A stretch of DNA of 48,680 nucleotides from Beroe ovata (GCA_946803715.1 CAMPET010000159.1:92775-141454), one strand, 5' to 3'; positions 1 through 11,925 are shown, numbered from the stretch's first letter. Numbers and translations are program-made. The notes: a model not told the origin generated them from the letters alone.

Positions 1-274
1 AGTTTCAAGTCAATCGGTCGATCCGTTTGGGAGCTATCCTCAAATGCTCACTCAAACTGACATGTTTTGGGTCGATAAGGGGTTATGGCGGCCACTAACT
101 CGGGAACCGTGTGCTTTTCTCATGGTTCAAGAGTAATGAGGCAAATTCATGAAATACATATTGAGAGCGCTGTAGGCATATTAGATTTATCCGAGATAGA
201 AATGCCGAGATAAATAAAATGAGAGGGAGTAGCCTCAGGAGCGGTTAATGGAGAGAACATAATAATTCACAAAC

Positions 275-2258
275 CTGCGGTTCAGGACTGTTTGGTTGCG
301 GCGCAGTTTTAAGAAGCTCATTCTCTTTTGTTAGCCGGGATATAGTTTCAAGATATGTCGCCTCCTGAGGGAAATTACAAGTCTGACGAAATAGCTTAGA
401 AGATTAGAATAACTACAACCAATTCATCAGAAATCTTAAGAATAACTTTGTTGAGTACTATGGCACACCGTCTACAAAATTTGGCATCACCGTGCATGTT
501 TGCAGTAGACGCACCTGTTGCTGTAGTGAGCTCAGTTGATCTTGTAACTCTGATACTTCAATATTCGAATCCTGGTCCCTGGAAAACAAGCAATTGAGTC
601 AGAATCTGAACACTACCTCCTTAACGCACAAGTATATCATGGTAATATTCAATTCAACCATGTACTGTGGCCAATAAACACTACTGAGATCGTATTAAAT
701 CCGTGAATCAATTCAATTCGTTCACAAATCAGGATTAATACATCACGAAACACACAAATACACAGACACACACACAAACACACACACACACACACAGACA
801 CACACACAACTCTCACCTGGAGCTAGCCCCGAGTGAACTGAGCACCTGGGCCAAGGAGTTGGTTTCCACAGCAAACTGTTCGTTATACTCCTTTATCAAA
901 TTCTTTAGTGAATCTCCTTCATCTCGCAATGAAGCAATGTCCGATTTTGTCTGACTCAGTTCTTCATGAAGTGAAGAACTATTTTCCTCCCCCTCCGTCT
1001 TAGAAGAACTTCCTGAAATGTTTAAATTGGTTGCACAGTTGTAATAATATCCGCATGTTTCGCAAATATCGAAAGTTCCTCCACAGCCAGAATAAGCCCA
1101 GAAAACCTCACGTTAGGGGCAGTATCCAAGCAGCCCGACCAGGTCACAGCGCTGGATTCGGCACAAAAAGGAGCGATAGATATATCAGTGTCAAGCTCCT
1201 TAATGGGGTTACGAATGCGAATGTAAAGACATTGCTGTATATATCATACTTAACCTGGTAATTGCATGTTAATTTGTACCATGCACAGCATTTTTGCGCA
1301 GTGATATAATCGGGCTTCTTGGATACTGCCACGTGAGATATATCATCATGAAATGAACTATATTATACCTTCCAATTCATGCCTGAGATCAGTAATTGTA
1401 GTATTAAGAGACAGCATCTCATTCTCTTGCTCCTCTGACAATTTCACCATTTGAGACTCTAAACTTTGCAATTGAGCCTTCAGGCTGTTCTCTGAGTCTT
1501 GCAACGATGTCAACAGATTCTTCATATGCTGAGATGGAACTTAGTTAGCTCAATATTATCTAATGTAACATATGCTACTCTGAATGGAGCAACCAGGAAT
1601 TGAACATTTAAGAAACCTCTTTGTTTTCTTTCAAAACACTCAGTTCAGATTCATGGTCCTCTTTCTCATTGGAAAGATGTTTCACTGATGCTTCAAGATT
1701 ACTTATGTCTTCATCTTGTTGTTTGATAACATCTTTTAATTCCTTGGGTTTTGGGACTTAATAATTGGCGGCTTTCCATGAAAAACAAGAAGAAACAAAT
1801 GTTAAGTTTGCTACATTATTAACCTCTAGTTCAAGTGTAAGCTTCTGATTTGAGGAATATATGAGATCATTCTCAGTTCTCAATTGTTGCACCTGGATGA
1901 ATAAATATCTGTGTAAACATGGTTTATTTGAAAAAATAAAGGGTGATTTACAACACCAGGAACCAGTGGAAACTCACAGCATCATTTTGTGCTTCTAAAT
2001 CAGACTTTAAACTATTGATTTCCTCTCCAAAGGTAGCCTTCTCTGATGATCTCTCAGAATTGTGTTTCTTCAAAAGCAATTGTTGTCTCTTCAGCAACTT
2101 TATGAGATCTTCTTTAGATGCATTGTCTAGCTTTGATATACTTGGAGTCCCCTGAAGGTGGCAATGCATGTAATAAATTTCGTGGAATCATAGTCCATAC
2201 TTATTCCATACTTATTTTTTTTCTTTGGAATCCCATTTACCTGTGGAGTAGATGACAT
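275..2258 (-). CDS. Golgin-like (GCC2-like) coiled-coil protein, 5' part, runs off window
   Basis: Eight minus-strand exons join in frame: 2241-2258, 1978-2151, 1824-1892, 1617-1742, 1369-1528, 817-1012, 515-578 and 275-364. The start is a short first exon (MSSTPQ). The second exon carries SKLDNASKEDLIKLLKRQQ, which resembles the SKLE-x4-KEDLIK segment near the N terminus of the trans-Golgi golgin GCC2/GCC185. Everything after it is heptad-rich coiled coil with E, K, Q and L. Known family members tether vesicles at the trans-Golgi and end in a GRIP domain, which would lie beyond the left edge and is not seen. I found no convincing in-phase exon in 1-274. Other golgins, or a generic long coiled coil, remain possible. 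Confidence 0.6.
746..808. repeat. (CA)n microsatellite in golgin intron
   Basis: Imperfect CA-dinucleotide run interrupted by GACA and AACA units, in the intron between the exons at 817-1012 and 515-578. It ends just 3' of the splice donor of the upstream exon on the minus strand. Confidence 0.9.
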
Positions 2259-3274
2259 GGATGTCCTGAGGTTAGCACATAGATACAATCACAACCTAGG
2301 AAAATTGATTGAATATAGCTATAATAGTGAGCTACAATGGTGGTTATAGTGAATTATGCTAATTCATAAGCTCATTTCATTTTCATATTCATTGCTCATT
2401 AACTAATTCAATTTACTATTTGTTTCACTTTTTTGCTTTCAATGTCATTGAATAGGATAAAATGAATTATGATATACAACCATCACTATTATCAGAGATG
2501 TTGTACATTATGTAAATCATTAACAAAGAATTTTTATGAAATTTGAATTTGATTTGGAACAAGACTCAGGTATAGCATGTCATACGCAGTGTGCAGTGTG
2601 CACACGTTGCAATTTTATCCGGGCCGCCGGCCGAGCGCGGAATCACAATTTAATTGCACGGCGCCGACGGAAGAAAAAATTTGACAACAATTCTTTGCGA
2701 CATTGCAATTAATCGTAAACAATCCAACTGCCAACGCGACGCACGACATGCCGCGCAGCGCGCGCGGAGTATTTGGGTCACGCAGGGCGGGAACATGATT
2801 TTATAAAATTCCACAACAGACTACAAATTTTTTTAGGACACGCTGCAGCGGCGCAGCGCGGCGCGAAGACATGACGATCGCAATTATGATCCAATCACTT
2901 GCTAGGCTGAACTGCACCGATGTTTTTACTTTGTGTAGTGTGAAATGCAATTTTGAGTGCATATTGAGATGAAATATTTATTGAAAGTGAATACTTCTTC
3001 GATTGTAAAATTCAAGAATTTATTCCTGAATTTATTTATTCTGCTTCTGAGAGCCCCAATGTCCAATGTCAATAAAAATGATGTTTGATACCTTTTAAGG
3101 AACTGATTTGCTTTAGCTCAACATCATGTGTGTTACACTGTCCAGCCAGATATGTTTATATAACATTGCTTTTATGTTGCCAAATGTTATCATAAACCTG
3201 AGATAAGTGGAAATGCCATTATTCTTTCAAGTGAAAGCAATCTCCATCCTGAAAGGTTTTATGAAGTGTTCAAG
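2259..3274. promoter_or_regulatory. Divergent intergenic region between golgin-like and BAH genes
   Basis: About 1 kb separates the two divergently transcribed starts (golgin ATG at 2258 on minus, BAH ATG at 3275 on plus), so it should hold both promoters. It is AT-rich except for a CpG-dense island-like block at about 2622-2885, annotated separately. No convincing exon was seen. The frame upstream of the BAH start is open back to about 3170 but has no in-frame ATG before 3275. Confidence 0.5.
2622..2885. repeat. CpG-rich dispersed element, copy 1
   Basis: AT-rich backbone interrupted by runs of GC/CG (for example GCGCAGCGCGCGCGG near 2754). It shares the core GCGCGGAGTATTTGGGTC, then rCGCAGsGCGGGA, with the block at 38.05-38.26 kb. 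Further along, both copies have a T-run followed by AGGA, GC-rich sequence and an ACATGAC motif in the same order. This suggests two members of a dispersed family (MITE-like or regulatory). I did not find clear terminal inverted repeats or a target-site duplication. Confidence 0.6.
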
Positions 3275-6200
3275 ATGTCTGCAAATGTGAAACTTGATCA
3301 AGTCATCAAGAAAAGTGAAACTGGACTAATATTTTACAGGTAATTGTCAGTGTTTCCAATACTTGCTTCCAATATTTTGTTATGTTTGCAGTCTACCCAT
3401 ACAAAACTGTGGAGTTGCATCACATACATTGTGGACTTAATTTCAAGTTTCTCTAAGTCTGAGACTTAGAAGAAAATTTCAGGAAGTGCTCTATTGATGG
3501 TATTTCATTCAATGTTGGACATAATGTTCTTATATCTGATGAAGGGAGGCTTAAGCTTGCTTATCTTCTAAAGATATATTGCAGAACCAAGGTACCAAGT
3601 GGAGAATGATGTCATTATTTGGCAGCAAATCAAGTTATTTTGAACTTTTAATCTGATTTGATATTCACTTTTCAGGGAAACGAAAGGGCATTGGTCAGAT
3701 GGTTTTTCACTGATGAAGACTTCCCTAACAATATTACACAGCAACATTGCCCTCATGAAATATTCGCAACTAGTTATACTGGGAAGGTATTTTGGAAATA
3801 ATACTATTAGACTCCTGATTGTACAAGTGAGATCCTGTTGATTCCAACACCCAGTGTGACGCAGGTAGCAGTGGCGACTATAAAGAAGATGTTACATGTT
3901 GTTTGGGTGGCTGACAAGGATGAAATCCCAGCTGAAGCTCCAGATGATGTATATTACAGTTACAGGTAATAAACATGGGGGTCCAATTTTATCACAGTGG
4001 AAAATTTTTGCCTTAACTAGGACCTAGATACCATCTCAATTGTAAAGAAGCTTTCTCTTATTACAGGTATTTTGACCATGATAAGCAAGCACTGGTCCCA
4101 CATAGATCTCAGCTGCTTCAAATGAAATACATGCCCAAGCCAATTCCTGATAATGTTGGTTCATCCCTTTCCGTGAAAGATTCTACTGAAAATTTGATAA
4201 AGCCACCAAATATCAAGTTCTTGCTACCATACACTCAGGGTGGTTCAACATTCTTCAAGTGAGAAGTTATTGATAGCCATGTGCAGTGTGCACCATTCTT
4301 GTTTCTTTTTCAAGCTTTGTTTCAAACTGACTTTGCAATTTTCCAGAGTTTGTTTAGTGGGTAAAGAAAAATACAAGATAGGCGATTGTGTATTGTTAGC
4401 CAACAGAGATGGTAGTTCAATCAGACGAATTATAAGTTTTTCATACAATCATGAACAACGGCCAATTGCGAATGGACAGTTCATATACTATCAGAATGAG
4501 GTATTGTGTAAAATTCTGTTTGTATCTTGTATCATGTATCTCTGTCACAAAATGCATGGTATTTGCATGAAAATTGGGCAACAAACTTTCTTCGAATTTC
4601 TGATCTGGGTATCGGTAAAAGTGATATGAGTGACTCCACACTTTTATACTTCAGTTTTGACTGTCTCAAATTACTGTGATCGAGCATTGAACATTTCTCA
4701 TAGTAGATACTCTTATCCAATATCCCTAGGTAACACTGAGTCACGAGCAGCGAGCAAATCTTCACTACCAGGAAGTCCTTGTCAGTAATTGGAGGAGAGA
4801 ATTCCTCATTTCAAATGTGAAAAAGAAGATTATTGTTATACATCAGAACATATTCCAGCCGGTACCGGAAGATGCTCTCAAGGCTTTGTACTTCTTGAAA
4901 CGATATTACGATCCATTCAAGAAAAGAGTAAGAGTTATCTTTGATGATACTTGTGCCTATGCTTCATGTTATGGAGTGAAATTCAACCTAGTGATGATTC
5001 AATTTCCCGCAGATCTGCCCTCTTTCGGAACCACTGACTCGTTCAGACTTCTCAGTAGTACCTGCTCCTCTTATTGAGTGTCCAAATACTCCAAAACTCA
5101 GCCATATTGTCAAAAACGAGGATGACGTTACCTTTTATAAGTGAGTCGACCGTGAACCCCTTTTAATGTTATTTAAATGCTTGCCAATTACTACTAATTA
5201 CTTACTAAGTGCTGGTAAGTTGCAAACCTTTTAATATGATGTTAACATCTTAATATGATGGCAGTCATTATCCCTAAATATGGTTTCAGAGATTGCCAAA
5301 TTGGTGATGGTTCATTTTCTGTAGGAGACTTTGTTACCCTCCAGTCTGGCAGTGTTTGTGTGAGAGTACAGAAATTGCACTATGATCAAAACGCGCAAGC
5401 AATCATGACTGTCAACAAGCTCTTTACAATAGTGAGTGATGGATTCTTCACTAATTTTGTATAATACTCCTACAATACTCACTCCCTCATTAAGGTGATC
5501 TGTGAAACTTTCTCCTCTCCAAATAATCGCTTCACCCCTCCTAACCCTCCTCAGAGGAACGTGCCCTCATCAGAACGTCCTCTCCTCACCACGGGACTGC
5601 TATTCAGTGAAGAGGTGTACGAAAATGTTTCCTGCTCCCTCTTTTTCGAACGGATGACAGTCGTGTTCCACCCTGACGATGTGACCAGCGAGAACACTTT
5701 TGTTGCGGGTGATTTCTTCAACGCTGAGTCAAAAGAGGTTTTCCGGCTGAGGAAACCAGCGAAGACTCTAGGTAACCAGAATATGAGTTTGTAATAAGCG
5801 CATCAATGCCGATATTTGATTTCTGTGTGGGGGGATGAGGAAGATTTCTCTACTCTTCTTGGCTGGATTAAGGAATCCCGTCTGAGATTCGTTCTTGCCG
5901 CAGAATATCCCCCGCACGGCGCACTGTAACTGAACTTCCCTCCACAGGAGCGGAAGACATTCCACAGCCCGGGGCTTCGCTCAGAGACGATACCGAAACC
6001 TCGTCATCTGAGGAAGAGAGCAGTGAGGAAGAGGAGGAATCCTCATCAGGGGAGGAGGAAAAGAAGAGGGATTCAGCCGACTTGAGCCACGTCTGTGACG
6101 AGGATTTTGAGGACAAGGATTTCAAGTGGAAAGATGCTAAAAAGAAGACCTCAGATGACGTAAGTGTCACAAATCACTGTGATAGTTGATGCAGCTGTTA

Positions 6201-9200
6201 TTTTTCGTGTTCAGAAGATTGATGGATTGCCATTTGAATCAGGAATCCAGTAAGAGAAGGGGAAGGAAGCGTTTGAAAAGGGACCAGAAAGAAAGAAGCA
6301 AAGTGGTGAGTCGATTTTTGAAGGAAACAATGACGAAATTGGCAGTCAAACATTGCGTTTAAGAATACGGGTAGGTAATTCAATCTCAGTGAACATGATT
6401 CCCGCTTTGATTTTAGCTTGAGTTCAAGAGGAAGGAAGAGGAGACGAAGAAATTGAAGGAGTTACAAAAGGAGGAGGCTGAGCTCATCACTCCATTGCTC
6501 AAGAGAATTATAGTTCTCCTCGATGAAGGAGGAGAAGAGAACCAGTATCTGTGAGTTGCAGAAATTTCTAGTCAATTAAGGTCAATTAATTACTCATTAG
6601 GTCAATTTCAACCTTCTTCTGCTTTGTAACATTGATTCCACCATTCTTCTGCTCTTCATGAGGATATTTTTCCTCAGTGGGGTCAAAGTCGATAACGTCG
6701 AAGCACGTGTGGGTGACGTTTTCTTTGTCAAGCTAGTGGAAGGTATCCAGATGGGACGTATTATGTCCATATACCGAGATCATGACGACATAATCCGGCT
6801 CAAGATGTTTCGTTTCTATTTGGAGGAGGAAATGTTTGTATCGAAGCGAGAGTCGGCGACAATACATGTTAACGAGTGTTTCGCTACGGATTTCGTGATT
6901 CATGCGTTAGCGTACCAGCTGGAGGAGAAATTGGACGTGGTGTTTCTGAAGAAGAAGGAGAAAATTCCTCTAGAAATTCCCAAAGGTAGGACTTGAATAC
7001 TAAGCTAATTTCCCGTGATTATCGAGTTCCTTCCTCCGCCATTGTGCGTGTGGGTTCTCATCCTTTTTCATCCAGGTCGGTTGTTCGTGCGACGCTACTA
7101 CCACCCACTACGTCACATACTGCGGTCCCTGGTGGAGCCCCTCAGCACAGACGATATGACGATCATCCCTACCCCTCACCCCCCGATCAGTGTAAAAAAG
7201 GGGGAAAAGAAAACTCTCAATCATCTCCCCAGACATCCCACTAAGAGCAAGGATGTCGTTACGGAACCACCGTCGACCAAGGAGAAGTCTGAATCAAACA
7301 ATGTAGCTGAAAACAATACCTCACCTGACCATAAACCCTCTTCCAAATCGGTTGTGAGTGGATCGAAATCGGAAGAATCAACTCGGACAAACGATACGAC
7401 TATCACCGAGAAAGTTGTGAACAAAATCTCGATAGTGTCCGAATCAGAAGTCAGCGAGCACTCCATGACGATTCTTCCCGAAAATATGATTTCATTCTCA
7501 GTCGCTGACACAAATTCAAATCCTTCAATCCCGTGTTCTGAGCCTCAGATTCAGATTGTTCAGAATAACACATTTGAACAGACTTCTATACAAGTCATCC
7601 AGTCTGATAAGAATGATGCAGATGGCAAGAATTGTATCCAAATTGTTCCGACATCGGCGGATCAGGCATTATCTGTTCCGATAGAAATTGTTCCCTCTAC
7701 GGAAAAGCCTAACCAAATTCAGATTGTTGGAGGTGATTCAACTCAGATTCAAGTTGTTTCCGCGAATGACAGCTCAATGCAGGTATCTGACATGTCGCTC
7801 ACAACAAAAACATCGAAAAGTCAGCAAACATGGACGTCTGTTTAGTATATTTCTGCGATATCTTCATGATCTATTCTCCCCTCTCTCTCTCCTCAGATAA
7901 TTCCATCATCCGAATCTACTCAATCCACGACACCCTTCCTCCCGACGATCCTCAGTTCCGAGCAGGAAATGGAATCGGAAATGAACATCGACATCAGTCA
8001 TGCTGCTGATGGTTGCATCACGATAGCTCCCATGGCAGGAGGGCGAGCCACAGCAAAACTCGAGGACTCGTACACCAAGGATGGGAGAGTTTACTACAAG
8101 TACGAATCCTGATTCTAATAATCATGACATGTATTGATGGCATCTTAATATTCCAGTTATTTCAGTTTTCCAGCTAACCTAATCAACCAAACTGATGGTT
8201 TTTTACCCCACTGACCCTCTCAGGAAATGTCAATATAAAGACGAGACTTTTCTCCGAGGAGACACGATCTATGTGAGATGTGGAAACGATGCTAATATAC
8301 CAGAGGGTGAAGAGTCCTGGAAATTAGGTAAGTTTCTCAAATCATGATACCTATATGTAAACTTGTTGCATTTATGATCTATTTCCAATTTTATCGATTC
8401 TAACACATTGACATGTCATGATCGCGATCTTGTCTGTTGAACTATGGTCTCAATTTCAAAACAATCATTCCTTTTCTTGAGTCTTGAAGAGAGTTTCCTG
8501 GATTTTCCATTTCCCACACTCCTGTCCCAGGCCGTGTGTTGGAGTTCTACCACTCCAAAGTACCCGTTGTGCGACTCCTCTGGTTCTACGTGGTGGAGGA
8601 AATGGTTACCAGTAAGAAGGAGCGGGATACCATCCACCCTCAGGAGGTGTTTGCTTCTCAGTGTGATGATGAGGTGAGGTGGGGGAAGGCTGGCCTCTGG
8701 GTCCGTGGATGGGCTTGGGGTTTTTCCAAATTTCCGGAAAGATCCTTCTTGTTGTCAGCGCCGTGAATGCTGTAAAATTGATTGCTCATTGATTATTAAC
8801 GCATTGCTCAGTGCTCACTGATTGCTTTAACAGATAGAAGTAACATCCATCGAGAGTAAAGCTACAATAATCTTCTTGAAAGAGAGGGAGGGCATCCCTA
8901 AGAACAGCGACATCACTGGTGGTGATGAGTCGGCTCTTTACTGTCGGAGGTTCTATGATCCGTACAAGTGAGTAACTTCAAATCCAGATAAATCTACCTT
9001 CTCTGATTGCAAACTTTGCCAAGTAGTTAGCAACAAAGTCACATCTTATCCCTCGCTTCAGACACATGATACGGGCTCTCAAAACCAGGCTCTCTGCTGA
9101 AGATCCCAGTATCATGCCAGAGCCCCTCATTCCGGGTATGAGGAGGAAGTCAGTGAAAAACAAGGTACGAAAATATCTGCCAACCCCGTATATATGACAT

Positions 9201-9935
9201 ATCTTAGCTTGGAATTGTTTTCGACGCTCGACTTCATGATTGGACGATCATTCCTGGTTCTTTCATACATATTCACTATTCAGTGGTAAAAGTAACTTCT
9301 ACAAGTCGCGATGAATTAAATCTATCCCGCAGGATTCCCCGCTTGGCGGGAAACGGAAGATAACGGACACACCTGACCGTAGTACCGGCAGGAAGAGACA
9401 GGCCCGATCAGCAAACTCCTCGATCAGTGAGGAATCATCCCCTCTACAGATGCGTGAAGCACAAAGTCCTGGTACCGGACATAAAGTGAATGCTGATGTT
9501 TCCAATGTGGGGGCATCCTACTTGAAAAGCGGAGTTGAAGACGCCGGTATGAAAGTTGGAGAAACTGGGCAGGATGAAAGAGAGACGACATCGATTACCA
9601 GTCCACTGGTTTCTCAAATCACGAGTCCCCCAATGACTCAGGAAACTATCATTGACTCCGTTTCCGACGTTGCAACTCAGTCCTCTACAACAGCTGGGGA
9701 TGGTGAGAGTTTGGCTGATAGCCAATCCAGTCAAACTGCAGATAATATGACAGGAACGACCATGGAAGGCGTCGGTGAAAAGAAAATAGAAAATTTTGCT
9801 GAGAAGACAATAGTTGGAGAAAGTGCTGAAGCGACAGTTAGCGAGAATGCGGAGGGTTTAGATAGTGTGAATGGACAAGATATTGACAAAACTGCCACAG
9901 ACGATCAAAACATAGACAGCACTGTAACTCAATGA
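3275..9935 (+). CDS. Multi-BAH chromatin protein (five tandem BAH-like domains), about 1,410 aa
   Basis: Twenty-one exons join in phase from ATG 3275 to TGA 9935; the last begins near 9333. Five modules with the BAH pattern (F/Y-x-VGD-x-V, then an FxRPE-like W/F-Y segment, then a C-terminal RxYYDPxK-type motif) lie at roughly residues 25-140, 195-310, 360-470, 630-760 and 1030-1190. Each module opens after an FYK-type motif (LIFYR, STFFK, VTFYK, QYL, VYYK), followed in four of the five by a residue and Cys, and a phase-2 intron falls there in all five. Between modules 3 and 4 is an acidic S/E tract and a basic KRRGRKRLKR stretch resembling an AT-hook. Between modules 4 and 5 is a low-complexity region with repeated I-Q-I-V motifs. 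The C-terminal 200 residues are S/T/E-rich and look disordered. BAH domains read histones or mediate protein contacts in silencing and replication factors, so a nuclear scaffold role is inferred. No catalytic domain is visible. Confidence 0.75.
4553..4665. repeat. Dispersed repeat copy in BAH gene intron
   Basis: About 113 bases matching 11926-12040 at roughly 80% by eye. Shared anchors include GGTATTTGCATGAAAAT, TTCTTCGAATTTC, GTATCGGTA and TGACTCCACACTTTT. It lies in the intron following the exon that encodes the start of BAH module 2. It is probably a fragment of a transposable or satellite-like element. Confidence 0.7.
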
Positions 9936-10599
9936 TGTAGGCTCAACATAATTGATTACAACTTAGCCTTTATACAAAGCCCGAGAAATGAAGAAATAAC
10001 GAACTGTCAGCATTTGGGGATGTTCGATAAAGAAGAGTAGAAGGATATTTACAGAGAACAGTGAGGGAAGAATAGTATTCAAATTACACGAAATTATTAA
10101 CTATCTAGTCTGTTGTTGTTTGTTTTATTTGAAATCCGGAATTTTGAAAGTGCTTGTTGGAATGACAGAGTGTGACCTCTTTTACATTTATCCTGTCGTG
10201 TCATGTTATTCTATCAATGCGCCGAGTTTTTGGGTATGCCTCTTTACCGACTTCTTGGATCTTGAGTGGAACTTTAAGTTTGATGACGTAATTTTCAATA
10301 TTCATTTAGCATGCATTCAGCTATAAAATTCCCTTATTCTATTCATCGTCCAGTTAGTGATATTTCCAATTGTTAACGATTTTATCAGTCAATTAAAGAA
10401 TTGATGCCGGCTATATGTACTGTATTTTGGAATTTTTTAAAAACTAACCTCATTCCGTTCCTAGTTCTTTCATACTCGTTTAGTTTTCATCTGACGATTT
10501 GTCTATTTGAATGTTATTGTAGTTACAGTATTATAAATGAACATTATATAATTCTCCAATATTTAATCCATTTCACAACAATGTCACTAGATCACTAGC
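9936..10599. other. Intergenic, AT-rich; no gene seen
   Basis: Contains the likely 3' UTR of the BAH gene and the upstream region of the small membrane protein. Open frames here (for example at 10120-10326) have no recognisable protein features and no clear splice partners. Confidence 0.5.
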
Positions 10600-11391
10600 A
10601 TGAAGCTGCCTCGGTACAGCCCAATTGTGATTGGACAGTTTTTGAATTGGGGAAGAAGATCTCAGTTCAACATAGGCAAGCTCACTACGACGATATTTGT
10701 ATCGGCTCTTGGATTTCTCTTCTATGTCGAACGTCGATATAGAGTAAGCAGTGCGCGGCGCATGTCTCAGCAATTGTTTTGACATGAAAATGATTCGATA
10801 TTTCTCTAATGAGATGGGAGCAATTTCTATCTTTTTCGCATATTTTCCATCGATCCCAAGATTCAAAACTACGCGCCTTCATTCACAATTTTTCTACAGA
10901 AAGATGTTATTGACCGGATTGATGCTTGTATAGCAGACATTGACAAGGAGAATGACAGGATTCGAGCAATCCTCGCTGAACGAAGAGATACGGAAAGGTG
11001 ATCGATCGACATTACTGATCGACTGATCGACAATTCTCTGTACGATTCATCGATCGCGAAAAATATTACTCTTCTGATTGACTGAAACTTGAAAGTGAAG
11101 AACACTGTGGTACGCATATGATGAAATGCTCGACTCTATTGAACTACCTAGTCAATAGTTTGAAATTATCAATGAGTACTGTTTAGACGATTTGAAGAGT
11201 GGAAGTGTACTGTGGAAGTGTATGAAATTGGGTGATAATTCATTCTCTGTTCTGTATAAATGTGGTAGTTACTCACGCTAAAAAAATAGGCAAGTTACAA
11301 ACGCAGGAATAAATCTAGTTTCGCCTTTTTAACTAAATTATACCACTCATTATCAATCTTTAGGATGGATTTAGATGGTGAATTGGAGTAA
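10600..11391 (+). CDS. Small single-pass membrane protein (about 81-89 aa), unrecognised
   Basis: Exon 1 (10600-10743, 48 codons, clean gtaagc donor) encodes a basic N-terminal segment, then a hydrophobic span (TTTIFVSALGFLFYV) followed by ERRYR. Exon 2 starts at 10900 and encodes a charged helix (KDVIDRIDACIADIDKEN). Two endings are possible: read-through to TGA at 10999-11001 (about 81 aa), or splicing at a gtgatc donor after 10997 to an acceptor at 11364, giving the tail RMDLDGELE and a stop at 11389-11391. The arginine-rich N terminus, one membrane span and helical tail resemble small inner-mitochondrial-membrane assembly factors, but I cannot name the family. Reality of the gene is supported by splice sites and biased composition only. 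Confidence 0.5.
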
Positions 11392-11486
11392 CTTGTGGGA
11401 GAGTTACAGCTACCAGATTGGCGTGTCAGGGTTGGTTGCTGTAACCCTCTACACGGCGTATAAAATCTACTGCAAACATCCACCGG
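11375..11486 (+). CDS. Putative N-terminal exon of a second small membrane protein
   Basis: ATG at 11375 opens a frame (MVNWSNLWESYSYQIG) running into a hydrophobic span (VSGLVAVTLYTAYKIYC) and then KHPP, followed by a plausible gtatgg donor at 11487. The next bases enter repeat sequence, so the coding part probably ends here. The ATG overlaps by 17 nt the possible last codons of the preceding gene in another frame. The partner exon is unclear. The donor is phase 0, and the first ATG4 exon has an in-phase acceptor just upstream of 13146, so the exon could belong to an alternative N terminus of ATG4. It could also belong to an independent small gene whose remainder lies in the assembly gap. 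Confidence 0.35.
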
Positions 11487-11524
11487 TATGGTCCTTGAAA
11501 AGTGTGTCTATGTCACATGTGAGC

Positions 11525-11775
11525 CTAATTTTCCACCAAATCATCTCTCCTACTCTTACACTACAAATATCAGCTCTTTTGACGATCATGCTCAGTTCAT
11601 ACTAGCCGTGAAACCCCGCCCAAATGATGATTTCTCTCCCCTGGGAAGCAAACAGTACAAAAAGGCGAAAATCAATGGGACGCACTGACACCAAAATATG
11701 GCTAAAAGCATTTTTTCAGTAGAAATTCTGAAAAATGGTGTTCCTGGACGTAGAATTCGAATCTGGAGGAGTTTA
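11525..11775. repeat. Direct repeat copy A (about 250 bp)
   Basis: Nearly identical to 12068-12330 at an offset of about 543 bases, with a handful of substitutions and an 11-base indel. Both copies hold an open frame giving NHLSYSYTTNIS and AVKPRPN, but similarity continues unchanged past the stop codon, so it is nucleotide-level duplication rather than clear protein conservation. Confidence 0.9.
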
Positions 11776-11925
11776 AGAGCTAGCTCATCGGGAAATCGGC
11801 GAAAATTCCATTTTCTTGCCAGATGAAGGATAAGAAGTTACATGACCAACAGCTCCGCAGGGGAGCGAGATAGGATCAAAATTCAATCGAGAATCGATTC
11901 AGCGTCCAAAAATACATAGGAATCG

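Noticed and set aside
1-274. A ninth golgin exon near the left edge (acceptor-like TGTCAG near 60)
   Set aside because: The phase required by the preceding exon hits a stop after two codons, so I could not support it.
7221-7511. 96-codon minus-strand frame opposite the BAH gene
   Set aside because: A shadow of a long S/E-rich exon. The plus strand has phase-consistent splicing and domain content.
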